From: an uncultured Mailhella sp.
GTDB taxonomy: Bacteria > Desulfobacterota > Desulfovibrionia > Desulfovibrionales > Desulfovibrionaceae
NCBI GenBank assembly: GCA_944324625.1
Contig: CALUWZ010000108.1
Location: 1-6,080 of the forward strand
Direction of reading: 5' to 3'
Length of the DNA: 6,080 bases
Shown here: positions 1 through 6,080 of the stretch, one piece after another
How positions within the stretch are numbered: the stretch's first letter is position 1
How the letters are laid out: each line of letters opens with the position of its first letter
Program-made: the position numbers and the translations under genes
Notes under the pieces: model-generated
Seen by the model: the letters and a program-made list of their open reading frames with translations, nothing else
What the model was told of the DNA's origin: nothing
The model's database searches: none

Positions 1-475
1 TGCCGAATGCTGATTTTTGAAAAATATTTTCCAGACAGATAATGCGCTTTCTCATTTTTCTGCGGAAAAAATTCCGTGCCAAAAAATTTCCGTAGGCCAT
101 GGACAGCAGACAGCCGAGCCCTGCCCCCAAAAATACCAGCACGGCAGCAGTCTGCCAGCCGTAAAAATACCCTGCCACCAGACTGAGCAGCTGACGGGGC
201 ACAAAGAAAAACGTGGCGGCGCCGCACAGAAGAAAAAACGCAAAAAGCCCTTTCATGCCGAGCTGACGTATATATTGGTCCGTAAAATCCGCCAAAACGG
301 AAAAATCCACTTCAAGACAGCGAAACAGCACATAGAGCACTGAACAGAAAAGAAACAGGGAACCTGCCCTCAAAGCCTGCAAGGCAAAAAACTTCAGCTG
401 TTTTGTGCCTGTTTTTTTTCTGCGCCTGAACATTACGGCACGTTTTCGGGGCTTTGCTGTTTTTTCGTACTGCAA
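1..475 (-). CDS. TVP38/TMEM64 (DedA-like, VTT domain) membrane protein, C-terminus cut off by window edge
   Basis: This reading frame is open on the minus strand from a stop at 505-503 to the left edge. The VTT core is visible: counted from the ATG at 433, hydrophobic segments lie near residues 23-40, 61-78 and 82-112. The loop between the last two reads FVPRQLLSLVAGYFYGW, then GAGLGCLLSMAYGNFLAR, matching the family pattern of proline, small/hydrophobic run, aG-x-hFG, GA-x-lG and a basic end. Family members are inner-membrane proteins of about 200-250 residues, related to DedA and the eukaryotic TMEM41B/VMP1 lipid scramblases; the substrate here is unknown. I chose the TTG at 475 because an AGGA (487-484) sits 8 bases ahead of it; the ATG at 433 has no visible Shine-Dalgarno sequence but is a common-codon alternative, giving a protein 14 residues shorter. 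The gene follows the 782-495 gene by 19 bases and is probably in one transcript with it. Family assignment is fairly secure; the start is not. Confidence 0.75.
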   Translation of the reverse strand, partial: MQYEKTAKPRKRAVMFRRRKKTGTKQLKFFALQALRAGSLFLFCSVLYVLFRCLEVDFSVLADFTDQYIRQLGMKGLFAFFLLCGAATFFFVPRQLLSLVAGYFYGWQTAAVLVFLGAGLGCLLSMAYGNFLARNFFRRKMRKRIICLENIFQKSAFG

Positions 476-494
476 GGCTGTTTTCCTGTCCGGC

Positions 495-782
495 TTATCG
501 GTTTACGGCAACCCGAAACCACAAAACCGCAAAAAGGGCAGCCTGCCCTGCCAAAAGCACATAGTCACGGCTCAGCACGGCATAACCTGCAACCGTCACC
601 GCGCCGGCAGCAAGACAAATGCGCCTGAACAGCACAGTATTGTACGGTGCTTTTTTTGCCGTATTTGCCGAAGATTTTACGGCACTGTGCCTGCGGCTGC
701 GGAATCCGATGGACGCACCTGCCTGCACCCATGCAAAAATCTGCAGGGCAAAAGCAAAACAAAATACAATTTTTCCAATCAT
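495..782 (-). CDS. Small three-helix membrane protein, possibly lipid A biosynthesis N-terminal (LAB_N)-like
   Basis: A 95-residue protein starts at the ATG at 782, with CAGG (791-788) 5 bases upstream, and stops with TAA at 497-495. Predicted membrane segments lie at about residues 3-22, 53-71 and 73-92, with a basic, Ser/Ala-rich stretch (about 28-52) between the first two. I do not recognise it with certainty. The second half, GYAVLSRDYVLLAGQAALF and the following arginine, resembles the LAB_N pattern YAh-x-r-D-x-V-hhhGQ...hhR; the first helix followed by a basic cluster also fits, but the basic linker is longer than I expect. LAB_N domains are small membrane modules found near lipid A and glycosyltransferase genes. 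It heads the minus-strand pair with the VTT-domain gene and is served by the predicted divergent promoter at 841-814. Gene call likely; function only suggested. Confidence 0.6.
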   Translation of the reverse strand: MIGKIVFCFAFALQIFAWVQAGASIGFRSRRHSAVKSSANTAKKAPYNTVLFRRICLAAGAVTVAGYAVLSRDYVLLAGQAALFAVLWFRVAVNR

Positions 783-792
783 TTCAACCTGC

Positions 793-821
793 TTGAAATA
801 TTAATGGTTATCCTTTATACT
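793..821 (+). promoter_or_regulatory. Predicted sigma70 promoter for the phosphohexomutase gene
   Basis: TTGAAA at 793-798 (5 of 6 to TTGACA) and TATACT at 816-821 (5 of 6 to TATAAT) are 17 bases apart, the ideal spacing. A start near 828 would leave a leader of about 60 bases before the ATG at 888. Prediction from sequence only. Confidence 0.6.
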
Positions 822-841
822 CAAACGGAAATACAGGCCAA
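814..841 (-). promoter_or_regulatory. Predicted sigma70 promoter for the minus-strand membrane-protein pair
   Basis: Read on the minus strand, TTGGCC (841-836, 4 of 6) precedes TATAAA (819-814, 5 of 6) by 16 bases. A start near 807 leaves about 25 bases before the ATG at 782. Its -10 overlaps the -10 of the plus-strand promoter by four bases (TATA), so the two would compete for polymerase. The -35 is modest. Confidence 0.4.
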
Positions 842-887
842 ACGCTGTTTAGTTGTACCTGTAAAAAGCGTATGAGTAAAGAAAATT

Positions 888-2303
888 ATGCAGATGGAAA
901 AATTGGAACATATTTTCAGGGAATACGACATCAGAGGCATTATGGACACGGAAATCACCGAAAATTTTGTCTGCGGCCTCGGTTTTGTTCTGGCAGATTT
1001 TTTTAAAAGCCATAAACACAGGCGCATTTTGCTCGGCCATGACACAAGAAGAAATTCACGCCTCTATCACGATATTCTGGCAGACGTTCTCAGCCGCTGC
1101 GGACTGCATGTTGTAAGCCTCGGCCAAATCCCCACGCCCTGCCTGTATTTCGGCGTGCACTGCCTGCGGATTTCTGCAGGCATTATGGTTACGGCCAGCC
1201 ACAACCCTGCAAAATACAACGGTTTCAAAATCTGGAATAATAAAACTACCCTTTCAGGCGATGAAATAAAACAGCTCTTTTCTGCCATGCAAAAATTTTT
1301 CCACAGCCTCGGCAGACAAGGCAGAAATCTTTCTTCCCTCATGCAGGAACAGCCTAAAAATCAAGGATTTATCAGCTTTCACAACATTATCCCGAGCTAT
1401 GCGGAAAAGGTCTGCGAAAACATGCCTCCCTTAAACTGTTCCGTGCTTATCGACGGAGCCAACGGCGCCGCAGGCAGACTCTGCGCCGATGTTTTCCGCA
1501 GAAGCGGCGCAGACGTGCAGGAACTTTTCTGCGATTATGCGGAAGATTTTCCAAATCACGAACCTGATCCGACCAAAGCAAAAAACATGCGCAAACTGAC
1601 CGCAATGCTGAAACAGGGCAATTTCAAATACGGCATAGGCCTTGACGGCGACGGCGACCGTGTCATGCTTGCGGACAAAAACGGCCGCATGCTCCAAAGC
1701 GACGAGCTCATGAGCATTTTTGTCCGGGATTTTTGCCGAAAAAAACAAAATCCCCTGTTTCTTCTGGACGTAAAATGCTCCGAACGGCTGGTACAAGACA
1801 TTGCAGACCAAAACGGATCATACCGCTTCATGCCCACGGGCCATTCCCTGCTCAAAAAAGGCATGCTCTGCACCGATGCTGATTTCGGCGGAGAATTTTC
1901 AGGCCATTTTTTCCACAGCGAAAACTGGTACAAAACCGACGACGGCATTTTGACCGCCCTGCGCGCCATAGCGATTTTGGAAAAGAACAATCTTGACCTG
2001 ACCAAACTTCCCGAATGGGAACAGCGTGTTGCGGGCGAAGAAATCGGCATTGCCTGCACCAAGGAACAAAAACAAAACATCAACGAACGCGTCACGGAAT
2101 TTTTTGCCAAAAAATACGGACAGAAAGCTGCGTGCATAAGCATTGACGGCATACGCTGCGTTTTTGACGATGCATGGTTTTTGGTCCGTGCCTCCCAGAC
2201 AAGCGAGCAGATTATTCTGCGTTTTGAAGCAAAAACCGAAGAAAAATACCATGCCCTGAAAAACTGCGTGCTTGCCGACCTTGAAAAAATTCTCCAATCA
2301 TAA
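888..2303 (+). CDS. Phosphomannomutase/phosphoglucomutase (alpha-D-phosphohexomutase family)
   Basis: This cytoplasmic enzyme of 471 residues interconverts hexose-6-phosphate and hexose-1-phosphate, feeding sugar nucleotides for LPS, capsule or exopolysaccharide. Length fits the AlgC/ManB type (about 460). The four active-site loops are present in order: the N-terminal REYDIRG (11-17); the phosphoserine loop TASHNP (102-107, Ser104); the metal loop GLDGDGDR (251-258, Asp253/255/257); and the sugar-binding loop GGEFSGH (334-340, Glu336, Ser338, His340). The C-terminal phosphate loop RASQTSEQ (434-441) departs from the usual RxSNTxP: Gln for Asn at 437 and Glu for Pro at 440. The start at 888 gives the expected short lead before the EYDIRG motif; ATG at 894 is an alternative, and neither has a strong Shine-Dalgarno sequence. 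It stands alone behind its own promoter, 59 bases before pcm. Which sugar it prefers cannot be read from the sequence. Confidence 0.93.
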   Translation: MQMEKLEHIFREYDIRGIMDTEITENFVCGLGFVLADFFKSHKHRRILLGHDTRRNSRLYHDILADVLSRCGLHVVSLGQIPTPCLYFGVHCLRISAGIMVTASHNPAKYNGFKIWNNKTTLSGDEIKQLFSAMQKFFHSLGRQGRNLSSLMQEQPKNQGFISFHNIIPSYAEKVCENMPPLNCSVLIDGANGAAGRLCADVFRRSGADVQELFCDYAEDFPNHEPDPTKAKNMRKLTAMLKQGNFKYGIGLDGDGDRVMLADKNGRMLQSDELMSIFVRDFCRKKQNPLFLLDVKCSERLVQDIADQNGSYRFMPTGHSLLKKGMLCTDADFGGEFSGHFFHSENWYKTDDGILTALRAIAILEKNNLDLTKLPEWEQRVAGEEIGIACTKEQKQNINERVTEFFAKKYGQKAACISIDGIRCVFDDAWFLVRASQTSEQIILRFEAKTEEKYHALKNCVLADLEKILQS

Positions 2304-2306
2304 GAA

Positions 2307-2323
2307 ATGCTTTGACTAAGCAT
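2307..2323. repeat. Palindrome over the -35 box of the pcm promoter (candidate operator)
   Basis: ATGCTT (2307-2312) and AAGCAT (2318-2323) are perfect inverted 6-base arms around TGACT. The -35 hexamer TTGACT (2312-2317) lies mostly in the centre. A dimeric regulator bound here would block or alter polymerase binding. As a terminator it is weak: a short, AT-rich stem without a U-tract. The operator role is inference. Confidence 0.4.
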
Positions 2324-2340
2324 AATGAATTTATTACAAT
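2312..2340 (+). promoter_or_regulatory. Predicted sigma70 promoter for the pcm-yitT-glutamine synthetase unit
   Basis: TTGACT (2312-2317, 5 of 6) and TACAAT (2335-2340, 5 of 6) are exactly 17 bases apart. Transcription would begin near 2347, leaving about 16 bases before the ATG at 2363. It is the best promoter match ahead of the three downstream genes. It also shows that the in-frame TTG at 2312 is part of a -35 box and not a start codon. Confidence 0.65.
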
Positions 2341-2353
2341 CGGTCACGAAAAA

Positions 2354-2358
2354 GGGGA
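2354..2358 (+). promoter_or_regulatory. Ribosome binding site deciding the pcm start
   Basis: The run AAAGGGGA (2351-2358) lies just ahead of ATG 2363 and fixes this codon as the start over the upstream in-frame TTG at 2312 and the internal ATG at 2633, which has no comparable site. Confidence 0.65.
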
Positions 2359-2362
2359 CACA

Positions 2363-3247
2363 ATGTACGATAAAGACAACAGCGCAAGACCGAAAACTTC
2401 TGCTAAAAAAATCGAAGGCTTATGTTATGAGCCATGGGGTTTGCCCACAGAGCGCGTTGTCCGCCTGAATGCCAAATACGCCCAAAAAGAAGCGGAAAAT
2501 TCCTCCTGCAGAGAAATCATCCGCCATATCATTACGCCTGCCGAACTTCTGCACGCAGGAAAACCGCATTCCCAAAGAAAAAGCATACACAGCGCCTGCC
2601 ATACGGACATCTACAAATATTCCCGCGCCAAAATGGTCAGCGAACAGCTTGCGGGACGGGGCATTACAGACCCCAATGTCCTGCATGCCATGAGCGTTGT
2701 CCCCCGCCACCTGTTTGTCAGCGAAGCGCTGCAGTCCACAGCCTATGACGACAGGCCCCTTCCCATTGCCTGCGGCCAGACCATTTCCCAGCCCTATACC
2801 GTGGCGCTCATGTGCCAGCTCCTTATGGCCGAACGGGGCATGAAAGTTTTGGAAATAGGCACGGGCTCAGGCTATCAGACAGCCGTTCTGCGCGAAATGG
2901 GACTGAAAGTTTTTTCCGTGGAACGCATAAAAGAGCTGTACGCAAACACAAAAAACCTGCTGAACAAAAAACTGGGCTATTTCGACCTCAATCTGTTTTT
3001 GTCCGACGGCACTCTGGGACTTGAACAGTTCGCCCCCTTTGACCGAATCATTGTGGCGGCAGGCGGCCCGAACATTCCCGAAGCCCTGAAAAGCCAAATG
3101 GACGAAGAGGGCATTATGCTTATACCCGTCGGCAGGGAAAAAATGGTGCAGAATTTAATCCGTGTTTTCAGGCACGGCACAAAATATACCGAAGAAAACC
3201 ACGGTCCGACGACGTTTGTGGACCTTGTGGGTTCTCAAGGCTGGTAA
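2363..3247 (+). CDS. pcm: Protein-L-isoaspartate O-methyltransferase with N-terminal extension
   Basis: The enzyme methylates the carboxyl group of L-isoaspartyl residues in damaged proteins using S-adenosylmethionine, starting their repair to aspartate in the cytosol. The catalytic part spans about residues 88-294 of 294: AKMVSEQLAGRGI (89-101), the active-site segment GQTISQPY (138-145), the SAM-binding motif I VLEIGTGSGY (162-171), the acidic VERIK (186-190), SDG (214-216), FDRIIVAAGGPNIPEAL (226-242) and the C-terminal FVDLVGSQGW. These match E. coli Pcm closely, but that protein is 208 residues and starts at about residue 88 here. The first ~87 residues, rich in Lys, Arg, His and Glu, with four Cys/His-type residues scattered (Cys21, Cys49, His55, Cys79, His80), match no domain I know and contain no signal peptide. 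Start 2363 is set by a promoter and Shine-Dalgarno sequence immediately upstream. The yitT-like gene follows after 10 bases. Confidence 0.93.
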   Translation: MYDKDNSARPKTSAKKIEGLCYEPWGLPTERVVRLNAKYAQKEAENSSCREIIRHIITPAELLHAGKPHSQRKSIHSACHTDIYKYSRAKMVSEQLAGRGITDPNVLHAMSVVPRHLFVSEALQSTAYDDRPLPIACGQTISQPYTVALMCQLLMAERGMKVLEIGTGSGYQTAVLREMGLKVFSVERIKELYANTKNLLNKKLGYFDLNLFLSDGTLGLEQFAPFDRIIVAAGGPNIPEALKSQMDEEGIMLIPVGREKMVQNLIRVFRHGTKYTEENHGPTTFVDLVGSQGW

Positions 3248-3252
3248 AAGGA
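3247..3252 (+). promoter_or_regulatory. Ribosome binding site of the YitT-family gene, touching the pcm stop
   Basis: AAAGGA begins on the last base of the pcm TAA and lies 5 bases ahead of ATG 3258. It selects this start over the in-frame upstream ATG at 3162 inside pcm and suggests translation of the two genes is linked. Confidence 0.65.
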
Positions 3253-3257
3253 ACAGT

Positions 3258-4112
3258 ATGAAAAGGCGTTTATACGATTACACACTCTGGAATCTCTTTC
3301 TGCTCACAGTCGGTGCTGCCTTTGTAACCTTTGCCGTGCAGAACGTGGCGGCTCCCCACGGCTTTCTGACGGGCGGCATTATGGGCGTCAGCCTTTTGTG
3401 TACATATATTACGGGCGATTTCATGTCCGCCACCACATGGAACCTTGTGTTCAATATCCCGCTGATGATTTTCAGCTGGTTTAATGTCAGCCGCGCCTTT
3501 GTTATTTACACCACTTACGGCACCTTCGCCATGTCCGCATGGGGCATTGCGCTTGAAGGCCTGACCATTCCCATTCAGGACCCCCTGTATGCCTGCATAC
3601 TTTCAGGCGTGCTGTACGGCATAGGCTGCGGCGTCATGCTCAAAACAAAAGGATCAAGCGGCGGTCTTGACTTTATCGCCGCCTATCTGAACCAAAAATA
3701 CGGCGTGCAGTTCGGCAGTTTTTCCTTTATGTTCAACTGCGTGATTTTCATGACATCCGTACTCAGCATTTCCCCTGATTTAATTATTATTTCCTTTATA
3801 CAGATTTTCATTGTAGGTCAGGTAACCAACCATGTCGTCGGCATGTTCAACCAGCGCAAAATGGTTGTGGTTATTACCAATAAAGGACATGAGCTGTGTC
3901 AGGAAATTGCAAAAAACGGCGGCAGAACCACCATTTTGCCCGCTTACGGAGGCTACAGCCACGAAGCCAAGGAAATAGTCATTACCATTGCCACCAAAAC
4001 AGCCATCAAGTCCCTTGAAGAACTTGTATTCAGAACAGACCCCCATGCCATGTTCGTCGTGGACGACACTTTCTATGCCGTGGGCGGTCAATACCGCAGA
4101 ATTTCAAAATAA
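3258..4112 (+). CDS. YitT family membrane protein with C-terminal DUF2179 domain
   Basis: A 284-residue integral membrane protein. Residues about 10-30, 36-55, 59-77, 80-100, 109-128 and 157-190 are hydrophobic and make up the YitT membrane domain, with the family's typical stretches [17 protein letters not shown] (31-47) and [18 protein letters not shown] (132-149). A soluble cytoplasmic domain of the DUF2179 type follows (about 200-280): VVVITNKG (203-210), [15 protein letters not shown] (220-234), a basic/acidic helix and [10 protein letters not shown] (261-270). Length agrees with the family (about 280-290). The function of YitT proteins is not settled; the tail looks like a small regulatory alpha/beta domain. 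It lies between pcm and glutamine synthetase with 10- and 20-base gaps, so is probably co-transcribed. A role in moving a nitrogenous solute would fit the neighbour but is speculation. Confidence 0.9.
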   Translation: MKRRLYDYTLWNLFLLTVGAAFVTFAVQNVAAPHGFLTGGIMGVSLLCTYITGDFMSATTWNLVFNIPLMIFSWFNVSRAFVIYTTYGTFAMSAWGIALEGLTIPIQDPLYACILSGVLYGIGCGVMLKTKGSSGGLDFIAAYLNQKYGVQFGSFSFMFNCVIFMTSVLSISPDLIIISFIQIFIVGQVTNHVVGMFNQRKMVVVITNKGHELCQEIAKNGGRTTILPAYGGYSHEAKEIVITIATKTAIKSLEELVFRTDPHAMFVVDDTFYAVGGQYRRISK

Positions 4113-4121
4113 TTTTACCAA

Positions 4122-4127
4122 AAGGAG
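4122..4127 (+). promoter_or_regulatory. Strong ribosome binding site of glutamine synthetase
   Basis: AAGGAG (4122-4127) lies 5 bases before ATG 4133 and is the best Shine-Dalgarno sequence in the window, fitting a highly expressed enzyme. It identifies the start of a gene whose stop is outside the window. Confidence 0.7.
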
Positions 4128-4132
4128 CATAT

Positions 4133-6080
4133 ATGTCCGCCCTCAACGAACAGAAAAACAAACCCTTGCCGACCGACTATTACGGTGAAAATGTTTTTAA
4201 TGACAAAGCAATGCGTCAACACTTGCCCAAGGCGGTCTATAAATCCTTAAAGAAAACCATTGAAAAAGGCGAAAAGCTGGACCCTGCCATTGCCGACGTG
4301 GTTGCCTCCGCCATTAAAGACTGGGCCGTCAGCAAAGGCGCAACCCACTACACCCACGTTTTTTATCCGCTTACCGACAACAGTGCCGAAAAACACGACG
4401 GCTTTCTTACCCCCGACGAAAACGGCGGCGCCATTGCCGAATTCAGCGGTTCCAATCTGGTAAAAGGCGAAGCCGACGGCTCTTCCCTTCCTTCAGGCGG
4501 TCTGCGTTCAACCTTTGAAGCAAGAGGCTATACGGCTTGGGACGTAACCAGCCCTGCCTACGTTATGGAAAACGCAGGCGGCATAGTGCTCTGCATTCCG
4601 ACCTTTTTCCTTTCATGGACAGGTCTTGCCCTTGACAAAAAAACCCCGCTCCTGCGCTCCAACCAAGCCATTAACAAGCAGGCTCAGCGCATACTCAAAC
4701 TCTTCGGCGTCGAAACCAACCTGCCCATTGCCGCAAACGGCGGCCTTGAACAGGAATATTTCCTCGTTGACCGCGACTATGTGATGAAACGGCCCGACCT
4801 GCTCATTGCAGGCCGCACCCTTTTCGGCGCAAAACCGCCCAAGGGTCAGGAATTTGAAGACCAATACTACGGCGTTATTCCCGAACGCGTGTTCGCCTAT
4901 ATGATTGAAGTGGAACAGGAACTCTACAAACTCGGCGTTCCCGTCAAAACCCGCCATAACGAAGTTGCGCCGAGCCAATACGAAATTGCGCCGCTTTTTG
5001 AAGCGGCCAACCTTGCCACTGACCACAACCAGCTTATTATGACGGTTCTGCGCCGTGTAGCGAGAAAACACAATCTTGTCTGCCTGCTCCATGAAAAACC
5101 GTTCCAAGGCCTCAACGGTTCAGGCAAACACGTCAACTACTCCATCGGCAACAGAGAAGTGGGCAACCTTTTTGACCCCGGCGAAACACCGCACGAAAAC
5201 GCCCAGTTCCTTGTTTTCCTCTGCGCAGTTATCCGTGCAGTGCATAAATACGGCGCATTTCTGCGCGCCACCGTGGCGTCTGCCTCCAACGACTTCCGCC
5301 TCGGCGCCCATGAAGCGCCGCCTGCCATTATGTCCCTTTTCATCGGCGACCAGCTCCAAGACGTTCTGGAACAGTTCCGCATCGGCGAAGTTAAGGGAAG
5401 CCGCAAAAAACGCATGATGAACGTCGGCGTTGACACTCTTCCTCCCATTCCCGCCGACCCGGGCGACAGAAACCGCACAAGCCCCTTTGCCTTTGTGGGC
5501 AACCGCTTTGAATTCCGCGCCGTGGGTTCTTCCCAAAACCCTGCGGGCTCCATTGTGGCATTGAATACCATGGTAGCCGAAAGCCTTGACTTCTGCGCAA
5601 CGTTCATTGAACGCGAACTGCAGAAAGGAAATGCCGCAGGAGAAAGCGCCCTCGGCGAAGCAGTGCAGAAACTCATTGCCTATGTTGTGGAAGAACACAG
5701 CGCCGTGCTTTTTAACGGCGACGGTTATTCCCAAGTCTGGCATAAAGAAGCGGAACGCCGCAAACTGCCCATTCACCCCCATACCCCCGACGCTCTGCCC
5801 GTCTTCACGCATCCCGAAATCATCGATCTCTGCACCCGATACAATGTGCTTTGCCGTGAAGAACTGCGTTCCCGTCAGGAAGTATATTTCGAACAGTATA
5901 TCAAAACCACGCACACCGAAGGCAAACTTGCCCTCAGCATGGCACGCACCAATATTTTCCCTGCCGTCATGCGCTATCAGACCGAACTTGCCAAAAACCA
6001 CAAAGTCTTGGCAGGACTCGGCATTGACAACAGCGACAAGCTGCTGAAAGAAGTAAGCGAACTTATTATTAAGCTTGACG
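4133..6080 (+). CDS. glnN: Type III glutamine synthetase, 3' end beyond the window
   Basis: The frame is open from ATG 4133 to the right edge: 649 codons of a family usually about 700-730 residues, so perhaps 50-80 are missing. The enzyme makes glutamine from glutamate, ammonia and ATP in the cytosol; type III enzymes are large and form double-ring dodecamers. Visible in order: a type III N-terminal part ([20 protein letters not shown], 32-51); [13 protein letters not shown] then AEKHD (69-88); the metal/glutamate motif NGGLEQEYF (202-210); [12 protein letters not shown] (276-287); [10 protein letters not shown] (328-337, His333); [15 protein letters not shown] (384-398); and [11 protein letters not shown] (457-467) with the conserved arginine. 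It follows the YitT gene by 20 bases with a strong ribosome binding site. No nitrogen-control site or promoter of its own is evident, so expression probably depends on the promoter ahead of pcm. A few loop residues differ from the type III sequences I remember. Confidence 0.95.
   Translation, partial: MSALNEQKNKPLPTDYYGENVFNDKAMRQHLPKAVYKSLKKTIEKGEKLDPAIADVVASAIKDWAVSKGATHYTHVFYPLTDNSAEKHDGFLTPDENGGAIAEFSGSNLVKGEADGSSLPSGGLRSTFEARGYTAWDVTSPAYVMENAGGIVLCIPTFFLSWTGLALDKKTPLLRSNQAINKQAQRILKLFGVETNLPIAANGGLEQEYFLVDRDYVMKRPDLLIAGRTLFGAKPPKGQEFEDQYYGVIPERVFAYMIEVEQELYKLGVPVKTRHNEVAPSQYEIAPLFEAANLATDHNQLIMTVLRRVARKHNLVCLLHEKPFQGLNGSGKHVNYSIGNREVGNLFDPGETPHENAQFLVFLCAVIRAVHKYGAFLRATVASASNDFRLGAHEAPPAIMSLFIGDQLQDVLEQFRIGEVKGSRKKRMMNVGVDTLPPIPADPGDRNRTSPFAFVGNRFEFRAVGSSQNPAGSIVALNTMVAESLDFCATFIERELQKGNAAGESALGEAVQKLIAYVVEEHSAVLFNGDGYSQVWHKEAERRKLPIHPHTPDALPVFTHPEIIDLCTRYNVLCREELRSRQEVYFEQYIKTTHTEGKLALSMARTNIFPAVMRYQTELAKNHKVLAGLGIDNSDKLLKEVSELIIKLD

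Larger units (their letters stand above)
783..887. promoter_or_regulatory. Divergent intergenic region between envelope-type genes
   Basis: These 105 bases separate the minus-strand membrane-protein pair from the plus-strand phosphohexomutase. They are AT-rich and hold one predicted promoter in each direction, overlapping at the -10 hexamers. The plus-strand leader of about 60 bases includes a 6-base inverted repeat (TACAGG at 832-837, CCTGTA at 858-863) enclosing AAAC (840-843) and GTTT (847-850), which could form a weak stem or an operator. I see no T-tract terminator. Confidence 0.55.
2304..2362 (+). promoter_or_regulatory. Intergenic gap with pcm promoter; no clear terminator
   Basis: The 59 bases between the phosphohexomutase stop and the pcm start hold a palindrome, a promoter and a Shine-Dalgarno sequence. 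The palindrome is not followed by a T-run, so transcripts from the upstream gene may read through into pcm. Confidence 0.5.

Noticed and set aside
17..343. 108-codon plus-strand frame at the left edge
   Set aside because: Antisense to the VTT-domain gene, which has a recognisable family pattern; this product is low-complexity Lys/Gln/His-rich.
405..875. 156-codon plus-strand frame crossing both minus-strand genes
   Set aside because: It runs across the ends of two opposing genes and the promoter region, and has no family resemblance.
872..1006. 44-codon frame starting at ATG 872 and overlapping the mutase start out of frame
   Set aside because: No Shine-Dalgarno sequence, short, His/Arg-rich product; chance frame.
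2307..2323. Palindrome considered as a terminator of the phosphohexomutase gene
   Set aside because: Short, AT-rich stem and the bases after it (AATGAATTTATT) are not a run of T.
1556..2347. 263-codon open frame antisense to the phosphohexomutase
   Set aside because: The sense frame is a clear, complete enzyme; the antisense product is Ser/Arg-rich with no recognisable motif.
4084..4097. GCGGT-CAAT-ACCGC inverted repeat at the end of the YitT gene, considered as a terminator or attenuator
   Set aside because: Only 5 paired bases, inside the coding region, and no following T-tract.
5120..6001. 293-codon open frame antisense to glutamine synthetase
   Set aside because: Its codons are in exact register with the sense codons, so it stays open simply because the gene avoids TTA, CTA and TCA codons. 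It resembles no family and has no ribosome site I can see.

Overview
The window looks like a chromosomal stretch from a mid-GC, probably Gram-negative bacterium. The mix of genes (type III glutamine synthetase, a YitT-type membrane protein, AlgC-like phosphohexomutase, Pcm) and the codon style would suit a Desulfovibrio-like sulfate reducer. That taxonomic guess is an inference and is weak. Coding density is high: six genes, two of them cut by the window edges, and no RNA genes, insertion sequences or CRISPR repeats that I can see.

Layout. Positions 1-782 are read on the minus strand. A small three-helix membrane protein (782-495) is followed after about 20 bases by a TVP38/TMEM64 (DedA-like, VTT-domain) membrane protein that runs off the left edge. 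Positions 783-887 form a divergent intergenic region whose two predicted sigma70-type promoters share one -10 region. Positions 888-2303 (+) encode a phosphomannomutase/phosphoglucomutase. A 59-base gap (2304-2362) carries a near-consensus promoter whose -35 box lies in a small palindrome. Then come three closely spaced plus-strand genes: a protein-L-isoaspartate methyltransferase with an unusual N-terminal extension (2363-3247), a YitT-family membrane protein (3258-4112), and a type III glutamine synthetase (4133 to beyond the right edge).

How the genes may work together. The left pair are both membrane proteins; the VTT family is linked to lipid handling, and the small protein resembles, weakly, the lipid A biosynthesis N-terminal domain. 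The phosphohexomutase supplies mannose-1-P or glucose-1-P for envelope polysaccharides, so the divergent promoter may couple envelope-related genes. The pcm-yitT-glutamine synthetase trio has 10- and 20-base gaps, each holding a good Shine-Dalgarno sequence, and the only clear promoter is ahead of pcm. They are therefore probably co-transcribed, putting ageing-protein repair, a membrane protein of unknown substrate and ammonia assimilation in one unit. I see no strongly supported new system; the points most worth checking are the divergent promoter, the palindromic promoter, the Pcm extension and the diverged active-site loops of the mutase and the glutamine synthetase.
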